From contig JAGYKD010000001.1 in the NCBI GenBank assembly GCA_018401695.1, positions 908,016 to 972,015 of the forward strand: a DNA stretch of 64,000 nucleotides, given 5' to 3'. The DNA comes from Flavobacteriales bacterium. Lineage in GTDB: Bacteria > Bacteroidota > Bacteroidia > CAIKAF01. The notes beneath the pieces were generated by a model, which saw only the letters and a list, made by a program, of their open reading frames with translations, ran no database searches and had not been told where the DNA came from. A program made the position numbers and the translations under genes. Shown one piece after another: positions 26,230 through 35,139 of the stretch; within the stretch, counting starts at the first letter, position 1; every line of letters starts with the position of its first letter.

Positions 26230-28437
26230 TTATTTACGCTTTTTTCCGGGCTCAATGTGCACCCCTACATAAATCATGCGCCCAAACACCGGAGCCCAAA
26301 TGAATCCTGCGTCAAAATTACTGTTGTAGGGATCGTTTGGCTGCACAATGGGGTTGTCTTGAGTGAAATTTCCAAGGTTTTCTCCACCGATATACACTTC
26401 AAAAATGCCCAGTTCTTTTCTTATTTGTCCCAAAAACAACACATACCAATCGCTGCGCAAGGGTCGGTTTAGCTCCGGGTCGTTTAGTTCCGGGAGCCTC
26501 GAAGGCCCAATTAGTTGGGTCGTAAAGTCAAAAAACAGGCCCCAAGATTTGATTTCGTAACCTAAGCTGGCCAAGCCCCTTTGCTCCGGTACCAAAGGCA
26601 TGCGAAGGGATTGGTTCCCAAAAGTGCTGTACACTTCTTGCCATTTGTAGCTGAGCCGAAGCTCCAAACGTTCCACGGGGAACATGGCTGCGTTGAGCTG
26701 AATGGCCTGACTCCAAGCGGCTTGTTCGTGTATCTCAATGCTCAGGTGTCCGGGGGTTTCTCGGTTCGCCACCATTTGGCGATCGATCCACGTGCGAAAA
26801 ATATCTGCCGAGAACTGGGCCTCACGCCCAAACAACCGGGGGCTCCATTGGATGCCTCCTCCGGCGCTCCAGCTTTCCTCAGGCTTAAGGTTCGGGTCAA
26901 TAGTAATGAGCCGCGAGGTGGTAAGCACCCCCAAACGGTCCGCAAAATAGTTGGGTGTTCTAAAAGCCCGTCCCCCGCTAAGCCGAAATGCCAGATTTTC
27001 TCTCGGACTTGCTTTTAGGTGCGCTCTTGGTTGGGGATACCAACCAAACAGGTTATGATAATCTACTCTTCCACCCAAAACAAACTCCCAAATTCCGTTT
27101 GGCTTGAGCGTAATTTCACCAAAGCCTCCCGGAACTAACTCGCTTCGTTGTGGATTAAACCCGACAAAATTTTCTTGTACCTCATCCCACAAAAAGCTGG
27201 CACCGGCTTTCCAGGTGTAGCGGGTATCTCCGATAATGGATTGATAAATTCCATTGAAGTATAGGGTGTTTTCTTTGCCGGTATAGCTGTTTATGCCAAA
27301 GCCTCCGGACTGGTTGTGGAAGGTAAAGCTGGTCATGAGTCCAAGGCTTTTGTAGGGCTTGTTTTTAAAGAAAAAACCCGTTTTAGCAAAAGCTTCACCC
27401 CGGTAGGTGCGCATGCCTACCGGAAATGCTGCCCCCGGAATGCCCGGGGAAAGCGCCTGAAAGTTCCCTCCTTCGATGCGGTGCCCAAAGAAGCGGACCC
27501 CAAACTGAGATTCCATATTTTTGCCATTGTACTTCCAGCGATGGAGGATGCCAACGCTTCTTTTTTTTGGCATGTCTAAAAAAGAATCGTTGTTTGCGTC
27601 AATGGCCTCATCAAAATAGCTTCCCGTGGCCATGGTAAGGTTAGACCAGCGCGGATTAATACGGATGGCCTTATGTACTGAAGCCTCTAGTCGTCCCATG
27701 TGGTTTCCGTAAACATTTACATACCAATTGGGTGCGGTTTCGGGCTTTTGAAGTTCCAGGTTGATTTGTCCGCTCATGGATTCGAATCCATTTACTGCGG
27801 ATCCTACGCCTTTGGAAATTTGAATAGACTCCATCCAAGGTCCGGGAACAAAGTCCAGCCCCAAACCCGTGGCTAAGCCTCTGAGGCTGGGCAGCAATTC
27901 AGTAGTTATGGATACGTATCGGCCATCCAGTCCAAGCATTTGTATGGTTTTGGCTCCGGTTACGGCATCGGTGAAACCTACATCTACTGTGGCGTTGGTT
28001 TCGAAAGATTCGGATAGATTGCAGCAAGCGGCCCTTCGCAATTCACCGGCGCCAATGTGTTCTGTAGGCACGGTGTTTACAAGCGACATGCTACTTCTTA
28101 GCCGCTGTTCTTCCAAGTTAAACGCATCTAAATGTTCGCGTTTGAGCCTGTGGATTTGGGGTACTCCGGCTTCAAGGAAGAGCGTGTCTGAGACATAAGC
28201 GGGTCCGCCTGCGATTACCTCTAATCGGGTAGCTTTGTTGGGCACGCTAAAGTCGTAACGGCCAATGGAGTCGGTGTAAAACCCCCCTCCTATGCCTCGG
28301 TTTTCGGGCATTAGCCAAACAATCCGTACGGTGGGAAGGCCTATACCGGCGCTGTCTACAAAGCGGCCTTCGAACACTTGTCCGTAGGCGTTGGGTATTA
28401 AAAAAACGGCAAAAAGGATGCCAAAAAATTTATGCAT
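26230..28437 (-). CDS. TonB-dependent receptor, probable copper-linked type
   Basis: 735 aa outer-membrane receptor. Signal peptide MHKFFGILFAVFLIPNAYGQ, carboxypeptidase-like domain (VFEGRFVDSAGIGLPTVRI, DSIGRYDFSVP), a plug with RRAACCNLSESFETNATVDV, AVTGAKTIQMLGLDGRYV and ISKGVGSAVNGFESMSGQIN, then a barrel ending FGRMIYVGVHIEPGKKRK. The AACCNLSESFETN plug belongs to a subgroup that sits beside copper-related genes in Bacteroidota. The upstream gene encodes its usual Cys-rich partner 46 bp away on the same strand. Confidence 0.9.
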   Translation of the reverse strand: MHKFFGILFAVFLIPNAYGQVFEGRFVDSAGIGLPTVRIVWLMPENRGIGGGFYTDSIGRYDFSVPNKATRLEVIAGGPAYVSDTLFLEAGVPQIHRLKREHLDAFNLEEQRLRSSMSLVNTVPTEHIGAGELRRAACCNLSESFETNATVDVGFTDAVTGAKTIQMLGLDGRYVSITTELLPSLRGLATGLGLDFVPGPWMESIQISKGVGSAVNGFESMSGQINLELQKPETAPNWYVNVYGNHMGRLEASVHKAIRINPRWSNLTMATGSYFDEAIDANNDSFLDMPKKRSVGILHRWKYNGKNMESQFGVRFFGHRIEGGNFQALSPGIPGAAFPVGMRTYRGEAFAKTGFFFKNKPYKSLGLMTSFTFHNQSGGFGINSYTGKENTLYFNGIYQSIIGDTRYTWKAGASFLWDEVQENFVGFNPQRSELVPGGFGEITLKPNGIWEFVLGGRVDYHNLFGWYPQPRAHLKASPRENLAFRLSGGRAFRTPNYFADRLGVLTTSRLITIDPNLKPEESWSAGGGIQWSPRLFGREAQFSADIFRTWIDRQMVANRETPGHLSIEIHEQAAWSQAIQLNAAMFPVERLELRLSYKWQEVYSTFGNQSLRMPLVPEQRGLASLGYEIKSWGLFFDFTTQLIGPSRLPELNDPELNRPLRSDWYVLFLGQIRKELGIFEVYIGGENLGNFTQDNPIVQPNDPYNSNFDAGFIWAPVFGRMIYVGVHIEPGKKRK

Positions 28438-28483
28438 TGCATGGGTGTATTAAAGATTTGAAAAGTCGTGTGTTAACGACGCA

Positions 28484-29032
28484 TCAAATCCTATACACTT
28501 GCAAAAGGGATAGCAATTGTTGGCCTGAATTTGGTCCGGCCTTTTGGGGAGGATGTTTTCTTGATGCGGCTAGCGTTTCATTATGGCCCAATTCAAGAAA
28601 AAACGCTTTGGGCAGAGGCAAAAGGAATCCCAAACAAGTCCATTGTTTGACTTCTTTAATCGTTTTAGGTAGATCAAGACCGGGTCTCCACCAATTGTTA
28701 TGCTGATCGCAGCAGTGTTTTTTCCAAACAAGGCTTTTAGGGGTACTTATTCCTTGTTTTGCATCATTTTTGTTTGTGTCGGAAAGGCAACAGAGGGCCA
28801 TGTTGCTTTTGGAAGCACAAGGTTTAGCAATGGCCGGGATTTGTTTTTGCCTTTCGGCATTGGTGCAGCAAAGCTCTGCGCCCTCTTGCTTTGCGCAAGG
28901 GGAACTGTGATTTTTTCCCAGGCGCAAATGCATGGATTTTTTTGTCCAGCAATAGTGGGCATAAACCACCTGTCCGGAAGCACTCCAAAACATGAGAAGC
29001 AATAGCAACCAAACTTTAGCTATTTTCCACAT
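28484..29032 (-). CDS. HYC_CC_PP family Cys/His-rich secreted protein
   Basis: About 182 aa from ATG 29032 (MWKIAKVWLLLLL). After the signal peptide comes AHYCWTKKSMHL (HYC), then SPC, ELCC, ALCC and KKHCCDQH, a set of Cys and His that would suit a soft metal such as copper. The C-terminus has the PP-type segment (LDLPKT..., KHPPQKAG). The family is named for this pattern and usually precedes a TonB receptor, as here; the metal is an inference. An in-frame start at 29074 would add 14 residues before the signal peptide. Confidence 0.8.
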   Translation of the reverse strand: MWKIAKVWLLLLLMFWSASGQVVYAHYCWTKKSMHLRLGKNHSSPCAKQEGAELCCTNAERQKQIPAIAKPCASKSNMALCCLSDTNKNDAKQGISTPKSLVWKKHCCDQHNNWWRPGLDLPKTIKEVKQWTCLGFLLPLPKAFFLELGHNETLAASRKHPPQKAGPNSGQQLLSLLQVYRI

Positions 29033-29094
29033 ACGGAGCAAATTTACGCAAGAGAAAGCACAACGCGGTTGCAAATGCTAGCGGAGCTAAGCAT

Positions 29095-30399
29095 TTAGTG
29101 CACCAGTAATTTCTGGAAGAAGGTGCCCTGCTTGTTGTTAAGCCGCAACAAATACCAACCGGCGGGTAAGTTTTGGATATTGATGCTGGAGGATGAAGAT
29201 GCCAGGATTTCAAAATTCTTAACTAAAGCGCCACGGGCATCAAGCAATTCCAAGTGTCCTCCTAAGGCCGCTTGGCCCGACCACCGGATATGAACCATAT
29301 CCTTGGCGGGATTGGGATACAGCTGCATTCCGGTATTGGGAGCTTGAATGCTATTCTGTGTAAGATTATTTCCGCTTTCAACCAAGGGGTTTCTAAAATT
29401 ATCTAAGACGTATTGCATGGCAGCCACTTGCTCTTGGGTAAACATATTCATGCAAGAATCTGCGGCATAGTCCATAAAGTTCTCTATTTGATCGGGGAAA
29501 TCGGTGCCTCCTTGGTCTTGGCAGCTGTTTTTAGAGAAATCACAAACTTGGTTGGCGTTGTCGGAAGCCGGAGGAGTATCGTTTAGTCCATCGTCTTCGG
29601 TGCAATCTCCGTCGCCCCAAATGTGGCGTAATCCTAAATAGTGCCCTACTTCATGAGTTAAGGTACGTCCGCGGTTTACCATATCTAATCCGTTGGCTGC
29701 TGCTTGGGGGTTTTGGGGTCCAAATACCGGGAAGTGAACCACCACCCCTTGGAGGTTTGTATCGGCAGGAGCTGTTCCGGCGGGCCAGTTGGCCACGTCG
29801 CCCACAGGGGGATAGGCATAGCCGAGAATACCGAACCCTCCGAGTATATTGCATACCCAAATATTGAGGTATTTGTCCGTTGGCCAAGCATCCTTACCAC
29901 CATCTGCAGCTATCTTAACGTTGTCGGAAAATGGTTCATAGACTCCAAAAATTCCTCCAGGGTTTCCTTGAGTTCTGGTAATTCCTGTGCTAGGATTTCC
30001 ATCAGGATCTAAAGTGGCTAAGAAAAACTCTATACCAGCGTCACCGGCCACCGGCTTAAACTCATTTCGAGTAAGTGCAGAGTCCGGATTTAAACGCCTG
30101 AAATCTTGGTTCAGCACTTCTATTTGTTGATAAATAAGAGAGTCCGGAATGTTTTCTTCAGGAGCGGTGTAAACTATATGTACCACCACGGGAATTCGGT
30201 ACAGGGGGGCCGATTTGTTTGGGCCGTTTTGTCGGGCATGGGAATAGGCCTCCTCTTGCCCCTGTTTAATCGCGATGGCTCCCATCGGGTTTTCTTGGGC
30301 CAAACGCTCTAAAATCTGATGAGACGCACAAGGCTCCTGAGCTTCAAGAACATTTAAGCCTGTTGAAAGGAGCAAAAGAACAGAGAAAACGAACTTCAT
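29095..30399 (-). CDS. secreted M43 zinc metalloprotease with T9SS sorting domain
   Basis: 434 aa. Signal peptide MKFVFSVLLLLSTGLNVLEAQ, then a cytophagalysin/pappalysin (M43) catalytic domain with HEVGHYLGLRHIWGD (HExxHxxGxxH zinc site, about residues 245-260) and the Met-turn ENFMDY. PVVVHIVY and DLPGVYEPFSDN-like segments are typical of the family. The last 80 residues, LYPNPAKDMVHIRWSG ... LPAGWYLLRLNNKQGTFFQKLLVH, form a type A C-terminal sorting domain, so the enzyme is secreted by the type IX system. It lies 15 bp from the upstream lipoprotein gene and likely shares its transcript. Confidence 0.92.
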   Translation of the reverse strand: MKFVFSVLLLLSTGLNVLEAQEPCASHQILERLAQENPMGAIAIKQGQEEAYSHARQNGPNKSAPLYRIPVVVHIVYTAPEENIPDSLIYQQIEVLNQDFRRLNPDSALTRNEFKPVAGDAGIEFFLATLDPDGNPSTGITRTQGNPGGIFGVYEPFSDNVKIAADGGKDAWPTDKYLNIWVCNILGGFGILGYAYPPVGDVANWPAGTAPADTNLQGVVVHFPVFGPQNPQAAANGLDMVNRGRTLTHEVGHYLGLRHIWGDGDCTEDDGLNDTPPASDNANQVCDFSKNSCQDQGGTDFPDQIENFMDYAADSCMNMFTQEQVAAMQYVLDNFRNPLVESGNNLTQNSIQAPNTGMQLYPNPAKDMVHIRWSGQAALGGHLELLDARGALVKNFEILASSSSSINIQNLPAGWYLLRLNNKQGTFFQKLLVH

Positions 30400-30414
30400 A
30401 ACTGAAACATGGAT

Positions 30415-30933
30415 TTAAAATGAGGGATAACATGAGCAAGCTTGGACGGCTGCTTTTTTGATGTGTTGAATGGCGGCATTTGGACCTTCTATATCTTTAG
30501 GAAGTGCCCAAGAGCGCATGAGTAGGGTTTCTTTATCAAAACTTAGAATATCCAATACCCAGGCACCATCCGGTATTTTATCCAATGTAGGCCAGGAGTC
30601 AGGCACTTTGCTTTCGTAGTTTGGCGAAGCCATACCTTTACGTTTACGCAAAACTTCTATGGCCAATACGCCACCAAAAAGACCGTCGGTTACTTCCAGC
30701 CCATGAAGCTGCAATTCATAAGCAACCGTGCGAATAAATGCAGTGCTGTCTGCCTTCCATTGGTGATTGGTGAGCGGGTTTGTGAAATTTTCAGGGGAGA
30801 AACCCGGCGTTGAAAAGTAAAACTTTTGCTGCACACTCCATGCAAACATGGGATCCCTATGGCACGCATGCTTTTTAGAAGCACAGGAGGCAAATAAACT
30901 CACCAACAATAGAACGAATAGGTACCGGGTCAA
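30415..30933 (-). CDS. hypothetical lipoprotein
   Basis: 172 aa; signal peptide MTRYLFVLLLVSLFASC with the lipobox Cys at residue 17. The rest, FKFYFSTPGFSPENF-like QQKFYFSTPGFS, AFIRTVAYELQLHGLEV and VLDILSFDKETLLMRSWALP, resembles DUF4136-type lipoproteins only loosely, and I give no function. The start is TTG; no ATG is available before the signal peptide. TATCTTTG, a -7-type element, lies 16-23 bp upstream of it (30949-30956 on the minus strand). Divergent from the cyclophilin gene. Confidence 0.72.
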   Translation of the reverse strand: MTRYLFVLLLVSLFASCASKKHACHRDPMFAWSVQQKFYFSTPGFSPENFTNPLTNHQWKADSTAFIRTVAYELQLHGLEVTDGLFGGVLAIEVLRKRKGMASPNYESKVPDSWPTLDKIPDGAWVLDILSFDKETLLMRSWALPKDIEGPNAAIQHIKKAAVQACSCYPSF

Positions 30934-30985
30934 TTTTGTAGCTTTGCCCCAAAGATAGAATTTACGCAGCGTTCAAAAAAACATC

Positions 30986-31420
30986 ATGAAAGGAATTATT
31001 AAGACCAAACACGGCGATATGCATTTGGAATTTTATTCCGAAGACGCCCCCAAAACGGTAGAGAACTTTGTAAATCTTGCTAAGTCAGGGTTTTATGACG
31101 GACTTACTTTTCATAGAGTTATACCGGGGTTTGTAATCCAGGGAGGCTGCCCAAGAGGAGATGGTACCGGAGGGCCGGGCTATAAAATCAAATGCGAAAC
31201 CCAAGGGGGGAATCAAATCCACGACCGCGGTATTCTTTCCATGGCCCATGCAGGTAAAGATACCGGTGGTTCACAATTTTTTATTGTGCACCAACGAGCT
31301 ACTACCAGTCATTTGGATGGAGTCCATACCTGCTTTGGTAAAGTTACCGAAGGGGTAAACATCATCGATCAAATTCAAGGAGGTGATGTAATGGAAAAAG
31401 TAACCATTATTGAAGAGTAA
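30986..31420 (+). CDS. peptidyl-prolyl cis-trans isomerase, cyclophilin type
   Basis: 144 aa with no signal peptide, so cytosolic. A complete cyclophilin domain that catalyses proline isomerisation in protein folding. Seen: [34 protein letters not shown] (catalytic Arg and Phe), [22 protein letters not shown] and [17 protein letters not shown]. Length is normal for the short bacterial forms. The next gene starts 1 bp after its stop, so it heads an operon with that gene and lysS. Confidence 0.95.
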   Translation: MKGIIKTKHGDMHLEFYSEDAPKTVENFVNLAKSGFYDGLTFHRVIPGFVIQGGCPRGDGTGGPGYKIKCETQGGNQIHDRGILSMAHAGKDTGGSQFFIVHQRATTSHLDGVHTCFGKVTEGVNIIDQIQGGDVMEKVTIIEE

Positions 31421-31421
31421 C

Positions 31422-31862
31422 ATGCTGAACGATTTTCCCAGCGTTGTCGTTAAGAAACGCCAGATGGACGATCTCTTGGCTTATGTCATGGATCAAAAAC
31501 TCACCATTCGTGTAGTGCCTAGAGGTATGGCCGACGAATGGGAAATAACCTTTGAAATAGAAGAAGTGCTTAAGGCGGTTGCTTTGGGTATGTTTTTGAG
31601 GGAGTTAAAATTGGAGCTGGCCGGCTTTCAATTGCCGGCACTACCCTCAAAAACTAAAACAAAAAAAGCGTCCAAATCTTCGGTAGACACCACAAATGAT
31701 GAACCAAAGGCCGAAGCAAAGGAAGCAAAAGACCCCCAAACAGACCCAAATGGTATGGTTGCACCAAAACCAAATCCCGACCCGGTTAGGGCTTCAAGTT
31801 CCGGTCTTTTTCAGGTAGATAATTCGGGCGACGATGAGCCCGACCCGGAAAACATGTTTTAA
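31422..31862 (+). CDS. hypothetical protein, acidic low-complexity tail
   Basis: About 146 aa from ATG 31422 (MLNDFPSVVVKKRQMDDLLAYV). The first 75 residues look folded, with EWEITFEIEEVLKAVALGMFLRELKLELAG predicted as a strand and helix pair. The last 70 residues are rich in Lys, Pro, Asp and Glu and probably disordered. No known domain recognised. It lies between the cyclophilin gene (1 bp) and lysS (24 bp), so it is probably co-transcribed. A start at 31410 overlaps the cyclophilin end and is less likely. Confidence 0.75.
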   Translation: MLNDFPSVVVKKRQMDDLLAYVMDQKLTIRVVPRGMADEWEITFEIEEVLKAVALGMFLRELKLELAGFQLPALPSKTKTKKASKSSVDTTNDEPKAEAKEAKDPQTDPNGMVAPKPNPDPVRASSSGLFQVDNSGDDEPDPENMF

Positions 31863-31886
31863 ACCTATTCTGCTTTTTCATTATTT

Positions 31887-33410
31887 ATGAGTGGTCCACA
31901 CCTTTCTGAACAAGAAGTGATTCGGCGCGAGGCTCTGGCTGAATTACGCCATTTGGGCATTAATCCTTATCCTGCCGAGGCTTTCCCCATTAGCCATACA
32001 CCTAAAGATATTCTAAGTCAATTTAAGGACGAGGAAACGGAACATTGGACCGAAGTATCCATCGCCGGCCGGCTTATGAGCCGAAGAATTCAAGGCAAGG
32101 CATCCTTTGCTGTGCTTATGGACTCGGGAACACGTATTCAGCTTTACTTTAATAGGGACGAAATTTGCCCAGGTGAAGACAAGACGCTCTATAACACAGT
32201 GTTTAAAAAACTCCTGGACTTAGGAGACATCATTGGAGTTCAAGGCTTTGTTTTTCGAACCAGAGTGGGGGAAATTACGGTACACGTAACTTCATTTACC
32301 CTTTTGGCAAAATCGCTGAGACCTTTGCCCATGGTGAAAACCGACGCCGAAGGAAATACCCACGATGCATTTTCCGACCCAGAATTGCGTTACCGCATGC
32401 GTTATGTTGATATGCTGGTGAACGAAGGTGTTAAAGACACCTTCGTTTTAAGAAGCCGCATTATTTCCTCCATGCGACGTTTTTTTGACCACAAAGGATG
32501 GTTGGAAGTAGAAACCCCCGTCCTTCAGGCCATTCACGGTGGAGCCGCCGCTCGGCCTTTCACCACACACCACAACAGCCTGGACATGCCGCTCTATTTG
32601 CGGATTGCTAATGAACTATACCTTAAAAGACTTTTGGTAGGAGGCCTCAACGGGGTCTATGAAATCGGCAAAATGTTCCGAAACGAGGGTATGGATAGAA
32701 CCCATAACCCGGAGTTTACCTCTATGGAAATCTATGTGGCTTATCAAGATTACCACTGGATGATGACCATGACGGAGCAATTGTTAGAAAGCATTGCCAA
32801 GGAAGTGCTAGGATCAACACAGGTGGAATTCGAAGGAAAAACATTGGAATTCAAAGGCCCGTACAAACGAATTAGCCTGTTTGATAGCATTTTGGAGGCC
32901 ACCGGGGTAGACGTTGCTCCCATGGATGAGCAAGCCCTTCGTGAACAATGCAAAGTCTGGCGTATTGAGGTAAGCCCCGAAATGGGCAGAGGCAAACTTA
33001 TCGATGAAATTTTCGGAGAAAAGGTGGAAGCTTCTTTGATTCAGCCAACCTTCATTACAGACTACCCGCTTATCATGACCCCTCTTGCCAAAAAGCACCG
33101 AAATAAAGAGGGTTTAGTGGAACGCTTTGAACTGTTTATCAACGGTAAGGAAGTGGCCAATGCCTATTCCGAGCTCAACGACCCCATAGACCAGCGCCAA
33201 CGTTTCGAAGACCAATTGGAATTGGCCAATCGAGGAGATGAAGATGCCATGGCACTTGACGAAGATTTCCTGCGTGCACTCGAATATGGAATGCCACCGG
33301 CCTCTGGGCTGGGCATTGGTATAGACCGATTGGTTATGATGCTCACCGGCCACCGAAGCATTCAAGAGGTCTTGTTTTTCCCGCAAATGCGACCTCAAAA
33401 GGATGCTTAG
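31887..33410 (+). CDS. lysS: lysyl-tRNA synthetase, class II
   Basis: 507 aa; charges tRNA-Lys. The N-terminal OB-fold anticodon domain (VSIAGRLMSRRIQGKASFAVLMD, residues about 50-140) is followed by the class II catalytic domain: RYVDMLVNEGVKDTFVLRSRIISSMRRFFD, motif 2 KMFRNEGMDRTHNPEFTSMEIY (about 265-290) and motif 3 GLGIGIDRLVMMLTGHRSIQEVLFFPQMRP at the end. Full length. Its last 8 bases overlap the start of the downstream secreted protein gene. Confidence 0.97.
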   Translation: MSGPHLSEQEVIRREALAELRHLGINPYPAEAFPISHTPKDILSQFKDEETEHWTEVSIAGRLMSRRIQGKASFAVLMDSGTRIQLYFNRDEICPGEDKTLYNTVFKKLLDLGDIIGVQGFVFRTRVGEITVHVTSFTLLAKSLRPLPMVKTDAEGNTHDAFSDPELRYRMRYVDMLVNEGVKDTFVLRSRIISSMRRFFDHKGWLEVETPVLQAIHGGAAARPFTTHHNSLDMPLYLRIANELYLKRLLVGGLNGVYEIGKMFRNEGMDRTHNPEFTSMEIYVAYQDYHWMMTMTEQLLESIAKEVLGSTQVEFEGKTLEFKGPYKRISLFDSILEATGVDVAPMDEQALREQCKVWRIEVSPEMGRGKLIDEIFGEKVEASLIQPTFITDYPLIMTPLAKKHRNKEGLVERFELFINGKEVANAYSELNDPIDQRQRFEDQLELANRGDEDAMALDEDFLRALEYGMPPASGLGIGIDRLVMMLTGHRSIQEVLFFPQMRPQKDA

Positions 33411-34215
33411 GCTGCAGCAAGTTGCTTTTGTTTTTGCCTCGCTTCTTTCTGTAGCCGGGTTGAATGCTCAGCAATTGTGGCAACCAAATCCCGATGCGGA
33501 CCTGTTTGTGCAAACCGGCCCGGAACAATCTTCGGCTTGGTTGGGGCTTTACGACAACAAACAGGCCTTTAGACCCCTAAGTTGGATTCCCGTGGTGGCT
33601 ACCAATGCCTCAAATGTTCAAAAGGTGTTCTTTTTGGAACAAAAGCTGTGCTTAATCTCCTACGACAGACCATGGATAGAGGTTACCGAATGCTTTAAGG
33701 TTGATTCTTTGTACCATGCCCGCTGGAACAGAACAACCCGTGTAGATATTGCCGCACAAGCCTTTATGTCGCTTGCAAAAACCACAATTCCGGAAGAGCG
33801 TTGGCAAATCATTAATGGCTACCACCAAGACCTCACAGACCCCCGTTTGAGGCAAATGGGCTTTTCTGAACTTCCTATGCTCTTGCAACCACTCAAAATT
33901 TCCGGTTTTAATGACAGCTTGGCAACTACTCCAGAGGTCAAACGTTTAGGGAAGTTTTTTGCTTCAGACGCCGGAAAAAGCCTGCTCACCTTTAGAAGGG
34001 ATGCGCAAGCCCAAGATTTTCTTACTCAAATTCCCGGGGTAAGTCTGGCCGATCTGCATCTGGGATTTAAGTGGTATGCCTTGGAGCGTCTGGCACAAAA
34101 GGATATACATACCGCCTTAATGCTGCTTAGCCGTTTAGAACGATCTACGCCTAAGGACCAATGGGTCAAAGCAGCCCTTGCAAAGATTTACCAAACACAT
34201 GGCGTGGATCGTTAA
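33403..34215 (+). CDS. hypothetical secreted protein
   Basis: 270 aa; signal peptide MLRLQQVAFVFASLLSVAGLNAQ. The mature part has no motif I can assign. KVFFLEQKLCLISYDRPWIEV and a helical C-terminus (LADLHLGFKWYALERLAQKDIHTALMLLSRLERS), which looks like one or two TPR-type helices. The start lies inside the end of lysS, so it is translationally coupled to it. The next gene is convergent, 39 bp away. Confidence 0.75.
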   Translation: MLRLQQVAFVFASLLSVAGLNAQQLWQPNPDADLFVQTGPEQSSAWLGLYDNKQAFRPLSWIPVVATNASNVQKVFFLEQKLCLISYDRPWIEVTECFKVDSLYHARWNRTTRVDIAAQAFMSLAKTTIPEERWQIINGYHQDLTDPRLRQMGFSELPMLLQPLKISGFNDSLATTPEVKRLGKFFASDAGKSLLTFRRDAQAQDFLTQIPGVSLADLHLGFKWYALERLAQKDIHTALMLLSRLERSTPKDQWVKAALAKIYQTHGVDR

Positions 34216-34254
34216 GCATTCAACCTTTTTTGTCCCAACGAAATGCTCCGGCCT

Positions 34255-35121
34255 CTAAAAGCTAACCCAACTCAGGGGGTCTACCGGCAAGCCTTCGTAC
34301 CAAACCTCAAAATGTACGTGGTGGCCGCTACTTAGCTCTCCCGAATTGCCGACAATACCAATGGGTTCACCGGCACGAACAAAAGCCCCTTGCTTTTTAA
34401 GCATAACGGCATTGTGCTTATAAACGGTAACCAAGTTAAATCCATGCTGAACCACCAAGGTATAGCCCGATTCAAAACTCCAATCGGCATAAATTACCGT
34501 GCCGTCTAACATGGACTTTACCGCTTCGTTTCGCTCGGTAGAAACATCCACACCATAATGGGATTTTCTTAAGTTAAAACTGTCGGTAACCCAACCTTTG
34601 GCGGGAGGAAAAGGCAAGGCATCGGGTAAACTTTTCGGGCGTTCGGCTTTACCTAAAGGCATAAATAAATCCTGCGATTCCATTTCGAGCCGAAGTAGGG
34701 AGTCCTCTGGCGACCTTTGAAAAGAAGCAAGTTCCGGAGAAATAGAATCCTTAGAGGGAGGCAAATAGTCGGGAAGTCTTTCCCCTTTCAAAACCTTTTG
34801 AAGGGTTATTAGCATTAAATCTCTGCTGTCTAAGGCATAGGCCAAGGAGTCGGTTTTGTATTCCAACTCAAGGGTTTTTAACTTAAGCGCAGGGTCCGAA
34901 TAGCCAGGAATATATTCTCTAAGTCCGGTAAACGCTACCAAATAAATGGTTAGCAAGACCATAACTATAATAATGGACGAAAAAAGAACCACCAGCTTTA
35001 GAAAGGAAAGGCGAAACGACCGTTTAAAGCCAAAGTCGGCCTCATCCAATACCTGAATTCTGTAGTGGTGCCTACCCCTTGAAACCAACGATTTCAGCCT
35101 GTTCAGCAGAGCCCTTGCCAT
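34255..35121 (-). CDS. M23 family peptidoglycan endopeptidase, membrane anchored
   Basis: About 288 aa from ATG 35121. A basic cytosolic N-terminus is followed by one membrane segment (about residues 35-58, LSFLKLVVLFSSIIIVMVLLTIYLVAF). A coiled or flexible linker then leads to a C-terminal LytM/M23 domain (about 170-285) with HYGVDVS and GHHVHFEVWYEG (zinc and catalytic His). It hydrolyses or regulates hydrolysis of peptidoglycan cross-links in the periplasm. Its start is close to the stop of the radical SAM gene on the same strand, suggesting an operon with that gene and rbfA. Confidence 0.92.
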   Translation of the reverse strand: MARALLNRLKSLVSRGRHHYRIQVLDEADFGFKRSFRLSFLKLVVLFSSIIIVMVLLTIYLVAFTGLREYIPGYSDPALKLKTLELEYKTDSLAYALDSRDLMLITLQKVLKGERLPDYLPPSKDSISPELASFQRSPEDSLLRLEMESQDLFMPLGKAERPKSLPDALPFPPAKGWVTDSFNLRKSHYGVDVSTERNEAVKSMLDGTVIYADWSFESGYTLVVQHGFNLVTVYKHNAVMLKKQGAFVRAGEPIGIVGNSGELSSGHHVHFEVWYEGLPVDPLSWVSF

Positions 35122-35139
35122 AGCTTGCAAGTTACGGAT

